DNA from: Propionispora vibrioides
GTDB lineage: Bacteria; Bacillota; Negativicutes; Propionisporales; Propionisporaceae
Direction: 5' to 3'
DNA: 64,000 nt
NCBI RefSeq assembly: GCF_900110485.1
Contig: NZ_FODY01000006.1
Span: 1-64,000, forward strand
The notes beneath the pieces were generated by a model. It saw nothing but the letters and a program-made list of their open reading frames with translations. It searched no databases and had not been told where the DNA came from. Made by a program: the position numbers and the translations under genes. Shown one piece after another: positions 8,075-17,020 of the stretch. Each line of letters opens with the position of its first letter. The first letter of the stretch is position 1.

Positions 8075-9085
8075 TCATCGGGCGCAGAATTTGAGGTTGT
8101 CCAATATTTTTCCGGTGCCATGCGCCACACAAGTAAGAGGCTCCTCCGCTATACGCACCGTAATACCGGTTTCCTTAACCAGCAGCTCATCCAGCCCTCG
8201 CAGCAAAGCGCCACCGCCGGTCAGGACCATACCACGGTCGATAATATCAGCGACCAGTTCAGGCGGGGTGCACTCCAGCGTGCTTTTTATCACTTCGACA
8301 ATGGCGGCGACCGATTCAACCAAAGCAAAGCGCACCTCCTGTTCCGAAAGAACCAATGCCTTTGGCAGCCCGGTCAACATGTTGCGTCCACGAATCTCCA
8401 GTTGTGCTTTATCCTCCGGTAACGCGACAGTTGAACCAATAGCAATCTTGACAGCCTCCGCTGTCCGTTCACCGATAATCAGATTGTGTGTTCTTTTTAC
8501 ATATTGGCTGATCGCTTCGTCCATTTCAACGCCGCCAATACGGATAGTCCGGCTCCTGACAATACCGCCCAGTGAAACGACCGCCACCTCGGTTGTTCCA
8601 CCGCCAATATCAACCACCATATTGCCTGTGGGTTCCTCCACAGGCAAGCCTGCGCCGATAGCTGCCGCCATAGCCTCTTCGATTAAATACACTTTATGGG
8701 CTCCGGCCTGTGTAGCTGCCGATACTACCGCCCTTTTCTCCACCTCCGTATTGATCGAAGGAACGCCGATAACAACCCGCGGCTTCTTATAAAAACGCGC
8801 CGAAACAGTTTTGTGGATAAAATACTGTAACATTTGCTGAGTGACGTCAAGATCAGCAATAACCCCGTTTTTTAACGGCCGGAGTGCTACGATATTACTC
8901 GGGGTCCGACCCAGCATGGCTCTGGCTTCCTCGCCGACTGCCAGCACCTCGCCAGTGTGCTGAAGCACCGCAACTACCGAAGGTTCCTGAAGAACAATCC
9001 CCTGACCCTTGCTATAGACCAGCGTGCTGGCGGTCCCTAAATCGATTCCCAGGTCACAGCCTAATGCCCGAAACAACCTAATCAT
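8075..9085 (-). CDS. mreB: MreB/Mbl-family actin-like protein
   Basis: A 336-residue protein of full family length. It has the actin-fold phosphate-1 motif ([12 protein letters not shown]), phosphate-2 motif ([17 protein letters not shown]) and the adenosine motif near the C-terminus ([15 protein letters not shown]). MreB forms membrane-bound filaments that direct lateral wall synthesis. It is not next to mreC/mreD, so it is probably an extra paralogue (Mbl/MreBH-like) rather than the core one. It is the first gene after promoter P2, with a ~80-nt leader, and is followed by the ACT-PAS gene. Confidence 0.85.
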   Translation of the reverse strand: MIRLFRALGCDLGIDLGTASTLVYSKGQGIVLQEPSVVAVLQHTGEVLAVGEEARAMLGRTPSNIVALRPLKNGVIADLDVTQQMLQYFIHKTVSARFYKKPRVVIGVPSINTEVEKRAVVSAATQAGAHKVYLIEEAMAAAIGAGLPVEEPTGNMVVDIGGGTTEVAVVSLGGIVRSRTIRIGGVEMDEAISQYVKRTHNLIIGERTAEAVKIAIGSTVALPEDKAQLEIRGRNMLTGLPKALVLSEQEVRFALVESVAAIVEVIKSTLECTPPELVADIIDRGMVLTGGGALLRGLDELLVKETGITVRIAEEPLTCVAHGTGKILDNLKFCAR

Positions 9086-9174
9086 TAACAGTCACCGCCT
9101 ACACTAGCGGGGTTAACTGTGTTCAATTTTTTCATCTCTTTTGACCTCATATCAATTGATGTTCAATACCAATC

Positions 9175-9238
9175 ATCATAACAAAAATGCTGTGAGCACG
9201 GTGTGAGAAAGTCCGAAATCGTGTGAGTACGGTGTGAG
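9175..9238 (-). promoter_or_regulatory. Activator-type promoter P2 with four CTCACA boxes
   Basis: Read on the minus strand, CTCACA boxes (plus-strand TGTGAG at 9233, 9222, 9202, 9191; spacings 11, 20, 11) are followed after 10 bases by TATGAT (9180-9175). The layout equals P1, and the bases around the last two boxes (CTCACACCGTnCTCACAGCA) match as well. It drives the mreB paralogue. Confidence 0.7.
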
Positions 9239-9312
9239 AATGCATTTCCCTGCTTATCGATGTCAATGAAAAAAACCTTAATTCCAATTTTCCCCTTCTC
9301 TTTTTTTGAGAT

Positions 9313-9347
9313 AAAAAAATAGACGTTCAATGCAAAAATTGAACGTC
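9313..9347 (-). terminator. Terminator of the tonB-exbBD operon
   Basis: 10-bp perfect stem GACGTTCAAT / ATTGAACGTC followed on the minus strand by a T-rich run (A7 at 9313-9319 on plus). The 270 bp between it and exbD hold no recognised gene. Confidence 0.75.
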
Positions 9348-9615
9348 CTAATCTGTTATTTCATCATCTTTTGTGTTTACGCATTCCAGGTTAACAATTA
9401 TAGAAACCTGAAAATACTTTTTGAGGACCTTATTTCGCTTTTTAAGGCCTTCTTCCACAAACATGAATGGTCATGAAGCAGCAAAGTCTAAGGATTTCCA
9501 GTGGCACGGCGTTGTATCGAAACAATAGCCTCCACGTGCACTGAGTTAACATAATGTTTGAAAAGAAAACACAATTCATCTTACCTTGGAATTGAAATCA
9601 ATGGCTGACAGATAC

Positions 9616-10017
9616 CTACGAGGGATTGACCGCTACAGCAATTTTAGTAATGCCAGCCTGTCGAATGGTATCCATCAATTCAATCACATGTCCATGTTCT
9701 GTGTTTCGATCAGCATTGATTATGACTGATGTTTGCTGGCCGTTGCTTTGCTGAGAAAGACACTGCACCACTTCTGCTGGCGAGGCGATTGGTTCTTGAT
9801 CATAAAAGAGCTTATTGTCTTTAGTCAATGTTAAGATATGTACCTGCTGTTTTTCGGTCTGAATACCATTAGCATGCGGCAGGTTGACCGGTAAGCTATT
9901 TTGACTGGTCATAGATAAGGTGGCAATCATAAAAAATACCAAAAGGAAAAACATCGTATCAATCATCGGAATAATCTCAATGTGGGCCTTTTTAGGCGTA
10001 TTTCTTGCTATCTTCAT
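9616..10017 (-). CDS. exbD: ExbD/TolR biopolymer transport protein
   Basis: A 133-residue protein with one N-terminal membrane helix containing the conserved Asp in IPMIDTMFFLLVFFM, through which proton flow is thought to pass, and a periplasmic domain ending in IRQAGITKIAVAV. Together with ExbB and TonB it uses the proton gradient to energise outer-membrane receptors. Its start overlaps the exbB end by 26 bp. Confidence 0.9.
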   Translation of the reverse strand: MKIARNTPKKAHIEIIPMIDTMFFLLVFFMIATLSMTSQNSLPVNLPHANGIQTEKQQVHILTLTKDNKLFYDQEPIASPAEVVQCLSQQSNGQQTSVIINADRNTEHGHVIELMDTIRQAGITKIAVAVNPS

Positions 10018-10618
10018 GCATATCGCTCCTATGTGGCCGTGTGCCTAATACCACTTCCAGCCGGGTTGCGTAGTATTCAATGACTTCCGTCTCTTTCTCG
10101 ACACGGGTTAAAAAATAGTTATATGGAATTAAGCTACTTACAGCAACAAGGATGCCTGCCGCAGTCGCAATCAGAGCTTCCGCCACCCCTCCGGTGATCA
10201 CATGGGGCTGACCTATTGAGCCTACTGCCATTACTTGAAACGAACTGATCATGCCAATAATCGTACCTAATAATCCTAAAAGCGGTGATAGGGTAATAAT
10301 GGTATCCAATACCGGTAAGCCGCGTTTTAGGATGGTAATTTCAGCTATGGCTGCTGCTTCCATGGCTTTGACGGGATTACTTATATGCTCAATTCCTGCA
10401 TGTAATACTCTTAGCAACGGCGCTGCATCTACATTGCTCAGTCGGGCCGCTTCCTCCACCTGCCCCTTTTTTACTAAACTAACAATCTGTTCAGCATAGT
10501 CCGTCGCTGCAATTTTTTTTAAAAACCAGAGTCGTTCTACGATAATTGTAAGAGAAACAAGTGAACAAATGATTAGCGGCACCATGACCCAGCCGCCTTT
10601 GATTATAATCTGAAGCAT
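9992..10618 (-). CDS. exbB: ExbB/TolQ/MotA-family proton channel
   Basis: A 208-residue inner-membrane protein with three membrane segments (about 8-28, 105-130, 150-172) and the family motif around LSPLLGLLGTIIGMISSF followed by GGVAEALIATAAGILVAV. It forms the pentameric channel that houses ExbD. Second gene of the tonB-exbB-exbD operon; 52 bp separate it from tonB. Confidence 0.9.
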   Translation of the reverse strand: MLQIIIKGGWVMVPLIICSLVSLTIIVERLWFLKKIAATDYAEQIVSLVKKGQVEEAARLSNVDAAPLLRVLHAGIEHISNPVKAMEAAAIAEITILKRGLPVLDTIITLSPLLGLLGTIIGMISSFQVMAVGSIGQPHVITGGVAEALIATAAGILVAVSSLIPYNYFLTRVEKETEVIEYYATRLEVVLGTRPHRSDMHEDSKKYA

Positions 10619-10670
10619 ATTTTTTAACCTCCCCTTGTTGTATTGCTTTTATTGTTTTTGTATTACTGGC

Positions 10671-11381
10671 TTACTGCCAATCGTCCAACCGGAATTTTAC
10701 CCGCACATCATAATAACTTTCTACTGCTGTCGAGCCGTAGCGTGCTGGTGCAAAGCGCCATTTTTTCACTGCCCGCATTGCCGCTTCATCAAGAGATGCA
10801 CAGCCGCTGCTTGTCAGCACCACTACGTCTACAGCCGAGCCATCAGTGCTAACAAGCGTCCGGAGTACGACAGTTCCTTCTTGGCCTGCCCTGCGAGCAT
10901 CCAGTGGATAGACAGGACGCGGGCCGGAAATGTATCCAGGTTGTGAGCGGATAATGGAACGATTTACCGGACCATTGACTGACGGTTCGTTAACGTCACC
11001 ACCGCTGGCTGCTGTTACTCCCTCTGTCGTTATTTCATTAGCAGTTGCAGATACTGCGCTTGTCTCATTTGCTCCCGACTGCTGGCTGCTTTTAGCTGGT
11101 GCTGTTTTTTGGTTTACAATACGTCCCTCCAGTTTAGTCTGCTGCTCGGATGATTCAGCCTGTCGTTCGAGTTGCAGTGCGGCAGGTGCTGGTGAAGAGT
11201 TAACTTTATTCAGGCTATCTCCCTGATCAACCACATTCACCAAGGCAAATTCCACTTCGATAGGTGAGATAACCGCAGGCGGCGTAAACATACCGCTGTA
11301 GCCAATTGTTAAAATACCGATCAGTACAGTATGAATAGCTAAAGATATTCCGGCTGCCTTGCTATAAGGGTGTTTTATCAT
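10671..11381 (-). CDS. tonB: TonB energy transducer
   Basis: A 236-residue protein. It has an N-terminal membrane anchor (about 12-32), a long S/T/A/Q-rich periplasmic linker (about 40-150) in place of the usual proline-rich one, and a C-terminal TonB domain (about 155-235) with GYISGPRPVYPLDARRAGQEG and the terminal WRFAPARYG. It transmits force to the TonB box of outer-membrane receptors. The ATG at 11381 is preferred to the GTG at 11390 because AGGGAG is properly spaced only for the former. An E-type leader element lies upstream. Confidence 0.88.
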   Translation of the reverse strand: MIKHPYSKAAGISLAIHTVLIGILTIGYSGMFTPPAVISPIEVEFALVNVVDQGDSLNKVNSSPAPAALQLERQAESSEQQTKLEGRIVNQKTAPAKSSQQSGANETSAVSATANEITTEGVTAASGGDVNEPSVNGPVNRSIIRSQPGYISGPRPVYPLDARRAGQEGTVVLRTLVSTDGSAVDVVVLTSSGCASLDEAAMRAVKKWRFAPARYGSTAVESYYDVRVKFRLDDWQ

Positions 11382-11623
11382 CGCACGCACTCTCCCTAAT
11401 ATTCTTTTACAGCGGCACTAGCTTATAAATAGATAACTGTAGAGAGATGCGCTGAGCGACCTCTACAAAAAGTACGGGCTAGGTTTTTCCATTCTTAACG
11501 CATAGCTGCAGGGTGTACCATTAAACACCAATACGCCATTTTATTAACCAAATTTTCTGTTGGTCAAGTTATTAATTTATCGCATAATTTCAACAATCAA
11601 GTAAACTAGGTTATGGCTAGTCC

Positions 11624-11679
11624 AAAGGCCAGGACCGTAAAACATCAGTCCTGGCCTTTAGTTTTCTATTAATCAGCCA
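11624..11679 (-). promoter_or_regulatory. Leader element E1 upstream of tonB
   Basis: On the minus strand GGCTGATTAATAGAAAACT is followed by a 12-bp perfect hairpin AAAGGCCAGGAC / GTCCTGGCCTTT. The block closely resembles E2 at 13795-13859 in both sequence and layout. No T tract follows the stem. It lies between the receptor stop and tonB and may also serve as an end for the receptor transcript. The surrounding region 11382-11719 has no other gene. Confidence 0.55.
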
Positions 11680-11719
11680 AACGCTATATTCGACCATATA
11701 AAAGAATGTGTAAAGCTAA

Positions 11720-13675
11720 TTAATACCTATAGTTTGCCTTTACCCAAATAGTACGGCCCGGTTCGTTTACTCTAAAGGAAGAAACGATGCCCAGCGCCGG
11801 AATTGAAGCGCCCGAACGGCTAATAAATTCGGCATAATTCTTGTCAAAAATATTATCCACACCGGCAGCAATCGTAATCTCCTTACTGGCTTTATAGCCC
11901 ACATTAGCCGAAAGAATACCAAAGCCGCTGCTTGCTCCCAAATCATAGCCGATTTCACTGCCGCTGTTTAAATCATAGCGAGTTTGTGCCTGAACGCCGC
12001 GCCACAACAAGCCGGCTTCTAACTTCTCATGACTGTATTTGAGACCTAACGTTCCTTCCAGCGGTGGAACCTGAGCCAAGGGTCGATGATCCGAATCATT
12101 ATTGCCCCGTACATAAGCCAGGGAAGCGGTGACCGTCCAATTTTTATTCAGCAAATAGGCCGCATCAATCTCGCCGCCATACAATGAGGCATCGATATTC
12201 TCTGCCGTCTTGCTTGACGAGTCATTGGCATTTTTAAATAAAATAAAATCATTAATATTGGCGTAAAACACCGACAAACTGCTATTCAGTTTACCGGAAC
12301 GATAAAGAAGCCCTGTGTCAAGCTGGGTGTTCTTCTCCGGCTTCAGGTAAAAATTAGTGTTCCGTTCCCAGTAATCAGCCGGCCGCTGGGCATGACCAAG
12401 GCCGATATATGTGGTAACCGGTGCGTTGGCGTGATCATGTTCATAGCGCAGGAAAGCGCCGTAAGTGCGATCATGGCCTTCCGCCGCTGTTTCTTCATCT
12501 TTTACGTCCAGGCTGTCGGTCCGGAATCCGGCCAACAGACGGCTGTTCTTCGCTAACTGGTGCTTAAACTCGCTGAATAAGCCGTAATTGGTAAACGTCA
12601 AATCACGGGACCAGCTTGTATATCCCATTCCCATATTGCTTCGTCCGGCATGCTCATTCTTTTGATAATCCAACCCTACCGTTGCTGTCGTAGTCTTCCC
12701 CAAATTCAAATCTGCCGCTAACCGTCCCCCATTGGTTGTCCGGTCAACTTCCATCGCCATTGGCATCATAGCACCAGGCCGCAGCGAATAGTTATCCATC
12801 ACATGGTCCACATAGTTATGAAAGGCTTTGAATTCCAGGTTACGCACCACCGGTGATATGTTTTTCTTATTGAATTTAAAGCTGTAATCATTGCGGTCAA
12901 ACCGGGGGCCGTCCATTGACCGGCCGCCGTAAGCCGCCTCGGCATCACTGGTCTCGGCCGTAAATTCGTACAGGGTATCGGCATCAGGCGTCCAGCCAAA
13001 GATGCCGGTCAGGCTCTGCCTGGTATAGAACGAATGAACCTTATTGCCGTTACCGTCGGTATAATCATCGGCATTGGAGTGGGTTTTTATGATCCGCACA
13101 TAGCCTTTGGTATCACCGGCCGTAATGTCCAACAGCTCATCATCACGACCGTTGCTGCCGAACAGTAGGCTGCTGTTGACACGAACGTCCGGTTTGTCAA
13201 ACCGCTCCGTCTCCCGGTCAAACAATACCGTCCCAGCGACATTGCCGCCACCGTATTTGACCGTTTCCGGTCCTTTTAAAATTGTGATCTTGCTGTACGA
13301 TTCGGGGAAAACATACGAGGTAGTGGGGTCCATCCGGCCGGGGCAGGCGCCAAACTGATAAGTGCCATCCAATAAAACATTAAGGCGCGTTCCTCCCAGC
13401 CCCCGGAAAACCGGATCACTGCCTGTCCCACCCTGACGGGCCACGGAAAACCCGGGAATATTTTTCAGATAGCCGCTGCCATCAGCCGCCGGCACCGGCT
13501 GTTTGGGCGACTTGGGGTCGGTTTCCACCGTCAGGGGATCACTCACCGCTGGCGCGGTAACCACAATCTCATTCAACGTAAAGGTTGTCTTCTCCTCATC
13601 TTCCGCCAAAGCTGGCTGTGTATTGGCAGATAATAGCAATAGAGAAGAGGCAACTAGAGTCCGTACTTTTTTCAT
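11720..13675 (-). CDS. TonB-dependent copper-type receptor (OprC/NosA-like)
   Basis: A 651-residue outer-membrane beta-barrel with a signal peptide (1-24), a TonB box (TLNEIVVTAP), a plug domain (about 40-165) and a C-terminal barrel ending in WVKANYRY (aromatic last residue). The plug has the motif FGACPGRMDPTTSY and KITILKGPETV seen in the copper-receptor subgroup (OprC/NosA), rather than siderophore or B12 receptors; copper specificity is therefore inferred from family. It is monocistronic, divergent from the secreted proteins at 14.3 kb, with leader element E2 ahead of it. Confidence 0.85.
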   Translation of the reverse strand: MKKVRTLVASSLLLLSANTQPALAEDEEKTTFTLNEIVVTAPAVSDPLTVETDPKSPKQPVPAADGSGYLKNIPGFSVARQGGTGSDPVFRGLGGTRLNVLLDGTYQFGACPGRMDPTTSYVFPESYSKITILKGPETVKYGGGNVAGTVLFDRETERFDKPDVRVNSSLLFGSNGRDDELLDITAGDTKGYVRIIKTHSNADDYTDGNGNKVHSFYTRQSLTGIFGWTPDADTLYEFTAETSDAEAAYGGRSMDGPRFDRNDYSFKFNKKNISPVVRNLEFKAFHNYVDHVMDNYSLRPGAMMPMAMEVDRTTNGGRLAADLNLGKTTTATVGLDYQKNEHAGRSNMGMGYTSWSRDLTFTNYGLFSEFKHQLAKNSRLLAGFRTDSLDVKDEETAAEGHDRTYGAFLRYEHDHANAPVTTYIGLGHAQRPADYWERNTNFYLKPEKNTQLDTGLLYRSGKLNSSLSVFYANINDFILFKNANDSSSKTAENIDASLYGGEIDAAYLLNKNWTVTASLAYVRGNNDSDHRPLAQVPPLEGTLGLKYSHEKLEAGLLWRGVQAQTRYDLNSGSEIGYDLGASSGFGILSANVGYKASKEITIAAGVDNIFDKNYAEFISRSGASIPALGIVSSFRVNEPGRTIWVKANYRY

Positions 13676-13794
13676 CCATCATCACCATTCTTATTTAATT
13701 CTTTTTAGGCTAATTCAGTTTCCCACTTGTTACGACAAACTATATGTTTTATTCATGTCCCCCTTTCATCGCTAAACCAAACGTTACTGCCTGG

Positions 13795-13859
13795 CAAAAA
13801 AATAAAGGCCAGGTGTTCTTAAAGAACAGTCCTGGCCTTCAGTTTTTACTAATCAGCCC
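13795..13859 (-). promoter_or_regulatory. Leader element E2 with terminator, upstream of the receptor
   Basis: On the minus strand GGCTGATTAGTAAAAACT is followed by AAGGCCAGG ... CCTGGCCTTT and then seven T residues, a strong intrinsic terminator 120 bases before the receptor start. It implies attenuation of the receptor gene. A TATAAT occurs upstream at about 13890. Confidence 0.6.
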
Positions 13860-13920
13860 TATTTATTTATTCTAACCGTATTATTGATTATATCCTTTTA
13901 CTTTGAAATAGAATACCATA

Positions 13921-14109
13921 CTAAAGTACTAATTAATTATCTATAAACACTAAAAACAGTCATTTATCTCCTGCGCTTGTTAATATATTATTTATATTTT
14001 AATTTGCAATTTGACCCATAAGTATCACTGACAAACCGAGAATAGTACTTTTAGACAGCATCAATAGTACTTTAGGGTAATTGACATGATAAAAATATAG
14101 TTTTAATAT
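13921..14109. promoter_or_regulatory. Divergent control region with TAGTACTTTAG sites
   Basis: The 11-mer TAGTACTTTAG occurs at 14065-14075 (plus) and 13931-13921 (minus), with a 12-base variant TAGTACTTTTAG at 14043-14054. The plus promoter is TTGACA (14081-14086), 17-bp spacer, TAATAT (14104-14109), directly after the 14065 site. The sites face both divergent transcription units, as expected for a shared regulator. Confidence 0.6.
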
Positions 14110-14119
14110 AAATAACATA

Positions 14120-14184
14120 GTTGATTAGCAACGGGCTAAAGGCTACAAGGGTCATTCGACCTTTGTAGCCTTTAGTGTTTTTCC
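14120..14184 (+). promoter_or_regulatory. Leader element E3 with terminator, upstream of 14332
   Basis: GTTGATTAGCAACGGG followed by the stem CTAAAGGCTACAA / TTGTAGCCTTTAG and TGTTTTTCC. The predicted transcript start is about 14116, so the element forms the 5' end of the mRNA and ends in a terminator 150 bases before the first gene. Confidence 0.6.
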
Positions 14185-14331
14185 GGCACAGGCGGCATCC
14201 CGCAAGAAAAGGCAAGCTTGACTGTGAACACCGGTAGCTGTCAGCCAAGAACACTCATTTTTATTAAGGAAGGACAACTGTTGCTTTCATCAGCCGGTGC
14301 ATAATTTCAACAAAAATAAGGAGGCTTTACA

Positions 14332-14796
14332 ATGAAAACTCGTATTCTGCTGATATTAACGTTATTTTTAACTCTCACGCTAATGCCAATCTACGCTCAC
14401 GAGAGTCCTGCCACCGATTCTGTTTCCGGCGGGCACGACGGCACTACATCACTGCACGCAAAAATTGACCAGTTTTTAAAATCAGTGTCTGATAATCATT
14501 CTTTTGTTGTGTCGCTAGATAGTAAAACGGCCACTGACCTCCTGCTGGATGTACGCGCAGCAGAAGATTTCCAGAAATCACCGGTCAAAGATGCCCTGAA
14601 TGTACCGCTTACTGATTTACATGATCATATAAAAGACTTACCCAAAGACAAGCGCATATTGGTTATTGGCGATCCTGTGGACGGGGCGTACGCCGTCTTT
14701 GTCTTACGCTTGCACAGCATAGACGGCTGGCTGGCAAAAAGCAGCGAAGCAACAGGCGGCTGCCCACTGATGGAAGCGCATAAAAAACATCACTAA
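14332..14796 (+). CDS. Secreted rhodanese-fold protein without catalytic cysteine
   Basis: A 154-residue protein with a signal peptide (1-21, ending YAHE). A rhodanese-like domain covers about 55-145 (LLLDVRAAEDFQKSPVKDALNVPL, then DKRILVIGDPVDGAYAVF). The loop that normally carries the catalytic Cys reads VIGDPVDGA, so sulfurtransferase activity is unlikely. His-rich ends (HES, GGHDG, and GGCPLMEAHKKHH with one Cys) suggest metal binding in the periplasm. AAGGAGG precedes the ATG. The location opposite the copper-type receptor supports a metal-related role; this is inference. Confidence 0.65.
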   Translation: MKTRILLILTLFLTLTLMPIYAHESPATDSVSGGHDGTTSLHAKIDQFLKSVSDNHSFVVSLDSKTATDLLLDVRAAEDFQKSPVKDALNVPLTDLHDHIKDLPKDKRILVIGDPVDGAYAVFVLRLHSIDGWLAKSSEATGGCPLMEAHKKHH

Positions 14797-14807
14797 CAGG
14801 TTTTAAC

Positions 14808-14846
14808 AACGCATAAAGAAGGCCATGCAGCCATTCTTTATGCGTT
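14808..14846 (+). terminator. 13-bp hairpin after the rhodanese-like gene
   Basis: Perfect stem AACGCATAAAGAA / TTCTTTATGCGTT with a 13-base loop; only a short T-rich tail follows, so termination may be partial. Confidence 0.55.
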
Positions 14847-14923
14847 ATTCCACATCCGAAGCTCACTTCGCCAAGACGTTTCTTGCTGAATAATAAAAAC
14901 CAAGTGTAAGGAGATTGGCAAAA

Positions 14924-15280
14924 ATGAAAACTCATTGCTTTATCGCATTGCTCGTCACATTTATCCTGGCCGGCTTTTCCTCCACCGTTTTTGCCACCGG
15001 CCAGGAGATCACCATTGTAAATGCCAGTAATTCCGACCTCTATGATTTATCAATTACGCCAACTAACAGTACTGCCCAGGGACCAAACGCCTTAAATGGG
15101 CAAGAACTACTAAACGGGCAAAGCAGGCGAATTGTCTTTCCTAATTATGACACCGGTGTTGTACAATGGGATATGTGGGGAATTACCTGTTGCGGTGAAA
15201 AAGTGAAGTGGCAACAGCTTAATTTAACTATAGCGCATACGATTATCTTACGCGAAGGCGGCCTTGCCGAATTGAATTGA
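14924..15280 (+). CDS. Small secreted protein of unknown function
   Basis: A 118-residue protein with a signal peptide (about 1-24, ending VFATG). The mature part looks all-beta: ITIVNASNSDLYDLSITP, SRRIVFPN, VQWDMWGITCCGEKV, LNLTIAHTIIL. A CC pair lies in the last third. I do not recognise the family with confidence. It resembles small periplasmic beta-sandwich proteins whose central strand carries WD near a charged turn. ATG at 14924 is used because AAGGAG lies 10 bases ahead; the in-frame TTG at 14915 would sit on top of it. It is followed by a strong terminator. Confidence 0.6.
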   Translation: MKTHCFIALLVTFILAGFSSTVFATGQEITIVNASNSDLYDLSITPTNSTAQGPNALNGQELLNGQSRRIVFPNYDTGVVQWDMWGITCCGEKVKWQQLNLTIAHTIILREGGLAELN

Positions 15281-15322
15281 TGTTTTGGCAAAACCGCCGC
15301 CACTTATTGCCTGAACGTACAG

Positions 15323-15365
15323 CGCTGCCTCATGATAGTTTTCGAACTATTAAGGCAGCGTTTTT
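15323..15365 (+). terminator. Intrinsic terminator after the small secreted protein
   Basis: CGCTGCCT / AGGCAGCG outer stem, ATAGTT / AACTAT inner stem, then TTTTT. Confidence 0.8.
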
Positions 15366-15515
15366 AGATCTAAAGCGGAACGATTGCTACGCCCTTTCCC
15401 GCGCTAAGCACCTGCCGGCTGCAATGCAGTTGCCGCATAATGCCAGCCATTGCTCCTATTGACAAAGGACTTATCTGCGTATTACATCCTGCTTACCTAC
15501 CTTGGAGGTATCCGT

Positions 15516-16370
15516 ATGCATACTACTCAAATGAAATGGATCGCAGCCATCGTACCGGCTATCTGCATCGGCCTGTTCGAATTCGCCAGGCACGAATTTT
15601 TACACGTTATTTCGATGGATTGGGGCAATGTTTTGGTAGCTGTACTGACGGGGATCATCTTTATGCTATTTTCTCACGGCATTTTCACCTTGATGGAAAA
15701 TCTTTACGGCAAACTGCAGCAGGAAAAGCAGGAAACAGCCGTATTGCAGGAGCGGTACCGGATTGCCCGCAATTTACATGACAGTATCGCCCAATCATTA
15801 TTTTTTATGAATGTAAAAATAATGGATATCGAAAGAGCTTGCCAAAATCGGCAGGAACCATGGACGGCAATTAAGGATTTGCGTGAAGCTATCCGCTTTG
15901 CCGATACCGAACTACGGCAGCATATTTTTGCCTTGCAAACCGTGGCTGCGGAGGACAACATTGATCTCATCGCCGCCATGCAGGATCACTTACGCCAGTA
16001 CGAAACGCAAACCGGCACGAAAGTCAATCTAGCTATCACTTGTGCTAAGAAAATTCCCTTTAGCTCCTATGAGCGAAAACAACTGTTCCATATCTTTCAG
16101 GAATTATTATTCAACATCCGCAAGCATGCTGCAGCCACACAGGTGAATGTCAGCTTAAGTGAACAAAGCGAAGCCTTTACCCTGTCAATCGCCGACAACG
16201 GGAAAGGATTTGTAGCGGCAGAAAATCTTCGTCAAAAAAAATCTTTCGGCTACAAACTATTGGAACAGGATATTCAATCCATCGAGGCTGACCTTCAACT
16301 TGTCAGTATTCCGGGTGCCGGGACTACTGTAACAGTTACGAAAAAGAAGAAAAAGGAGCTGCCGTCGTGA
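15516..16370 (+). CDS. NarX/DegS-type sensor histidine kinase
   Basis: A 284-residue kinase. It has two N-terminal membrane helices (about 8-28 and 40-62), a short coiled coil, a HisKA_3 dimerisation domain with the phospho-His in RNLHDSIAQSLFF, and a HATPase domain with N box NIRKHAAAT and G box SIADNGKGF. There is almost no periplasmic loop, so the signal is probably sensed in or at the membrane. The ATG at 15516 has GGAGG six bases ahead; an upstream in-frame ATG at 15450 has none. Its stop overlaps the GTG start of the response regulator. Confidence 0.85.
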   Translation: MHTTQMKWIAAIVPAICIGLFEFARHEFLHVISMDWGNVLVAVLTGIIFMLFSHGIFTLMENLYGKLQQEKQETAVLQERYRIARNLHDSIAQSLFFMNVKIMDIERACQNRQEPWTAIKDLREAIRFADTELRQHIFALQTVAAEDNIDLIAAMQDHLRQYETQTGTKVNLAITCAKKIPFSSYERKQLFHIFQELLFNIRKHAAATQVNVSLSEQSEAFTLSIADNGKGFVAAENLRQKKSFGYKLLEQDIQSIEADLQLVSIPGAGTTVTVTKKKKKELPS

Positions 16371-17005
16371 CTATTCGAGTATTAATCGTTGACGATCACT
16401 TTCTGTCACGCAGGGGAATCGCCAGCATTCTTTCGGCCAATCCTTTGTTTGAAGTCATCGGCGAAGCAACCACAGGAACTGAAGCGCTGAAAAAGGCGAC
16501 ACAGCTGGTGCCGGATCTTATTTTGATGGACATCCGCATGCCGGACGGTGATGGATTAGAAGCTACCGGCAGGATTAAATCAACCATGCCGCATATAAAA
16601 ATCATCATTCTGAGCGTATCGGACGACGTCCAGGACTTCTTCGAAGCCATAAAACGCGGCGCCCAGGGATATTTACTCAAGAATATGGAACCAGAATACT
16701 GGTTGGATTATATTATCAGCATTGTGCAGGGTGAAGCTCCCATATCCCGGGTGCTGGCAGCCAAAATACTGCAGGAATTTGCCGGACAGAAACAGGCAGT
16801 TCCGGATAGCAGACTGTCCGAGCGTGAACAAGAAGTACTGCAGCTAATTAGCCAAGGGCTTAGCAATAAAGAAATCGGAGAAAATCTATATCTTAGTGAA
16901 AGCACGGTAAAAAACCATCTACGCAGTATTCTGGATAAACTCCATTTGCAAAACCGGATGCAATTGATTGCCTTTGCTTATAAAAATCGGCTGGTTGGCC
17001 ATTAG
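16367..17005 (+). CDS. NarL/LuxR-family response regulator
   Basis: A 212-residue protein with GTG start in a GTGA overlap with the kinase. It has a receiver domain (about 4-120) with VDDH near residue 8, the phosphoacceptor Asp in LILMDIRMPDGDG, and a conserved Lys in YLLKNM. A LuxR-type helix-turn-helix follows (about 148-205: LSEREQEVLQLISQGLSNKEIG). It is the partner of the upstream kinase and the best local candidate for binding the TAGTAYTTTAG sites near the copper-type receptor and the 17-kb unit; that link is inference. Confidence 0.88.
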   Translation: MTIRVLIVDDHFLSRRGIASILSANPLFEVIGEATTGTEALKKATQLVPDLILMDIRMPDGDGLEATGRIKSTMPHIKIIILSVSDDVQDFFEAIKRGAQGYLLKNMEPEYWLDYIISIVQGEAPISRVLAAKILQEFAGQKQAVPDSRLSEREQEVLQLISQGLSNKEIGENLYLSESTVKNHLRSILDKLHLQNRMQLIAFAYKNRLVGH

Positions 17006-17020
17006 CTTGCATAAAGAATT

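Noticed and set aside
11624-13859. E1/E2 as ends of a mobile cassette around the receptor gene
   Set aside because: They are in direct orientation, but the similar elements E3 and E4 lie ahead of other genes on the opposite strand, so a leader function fits better.
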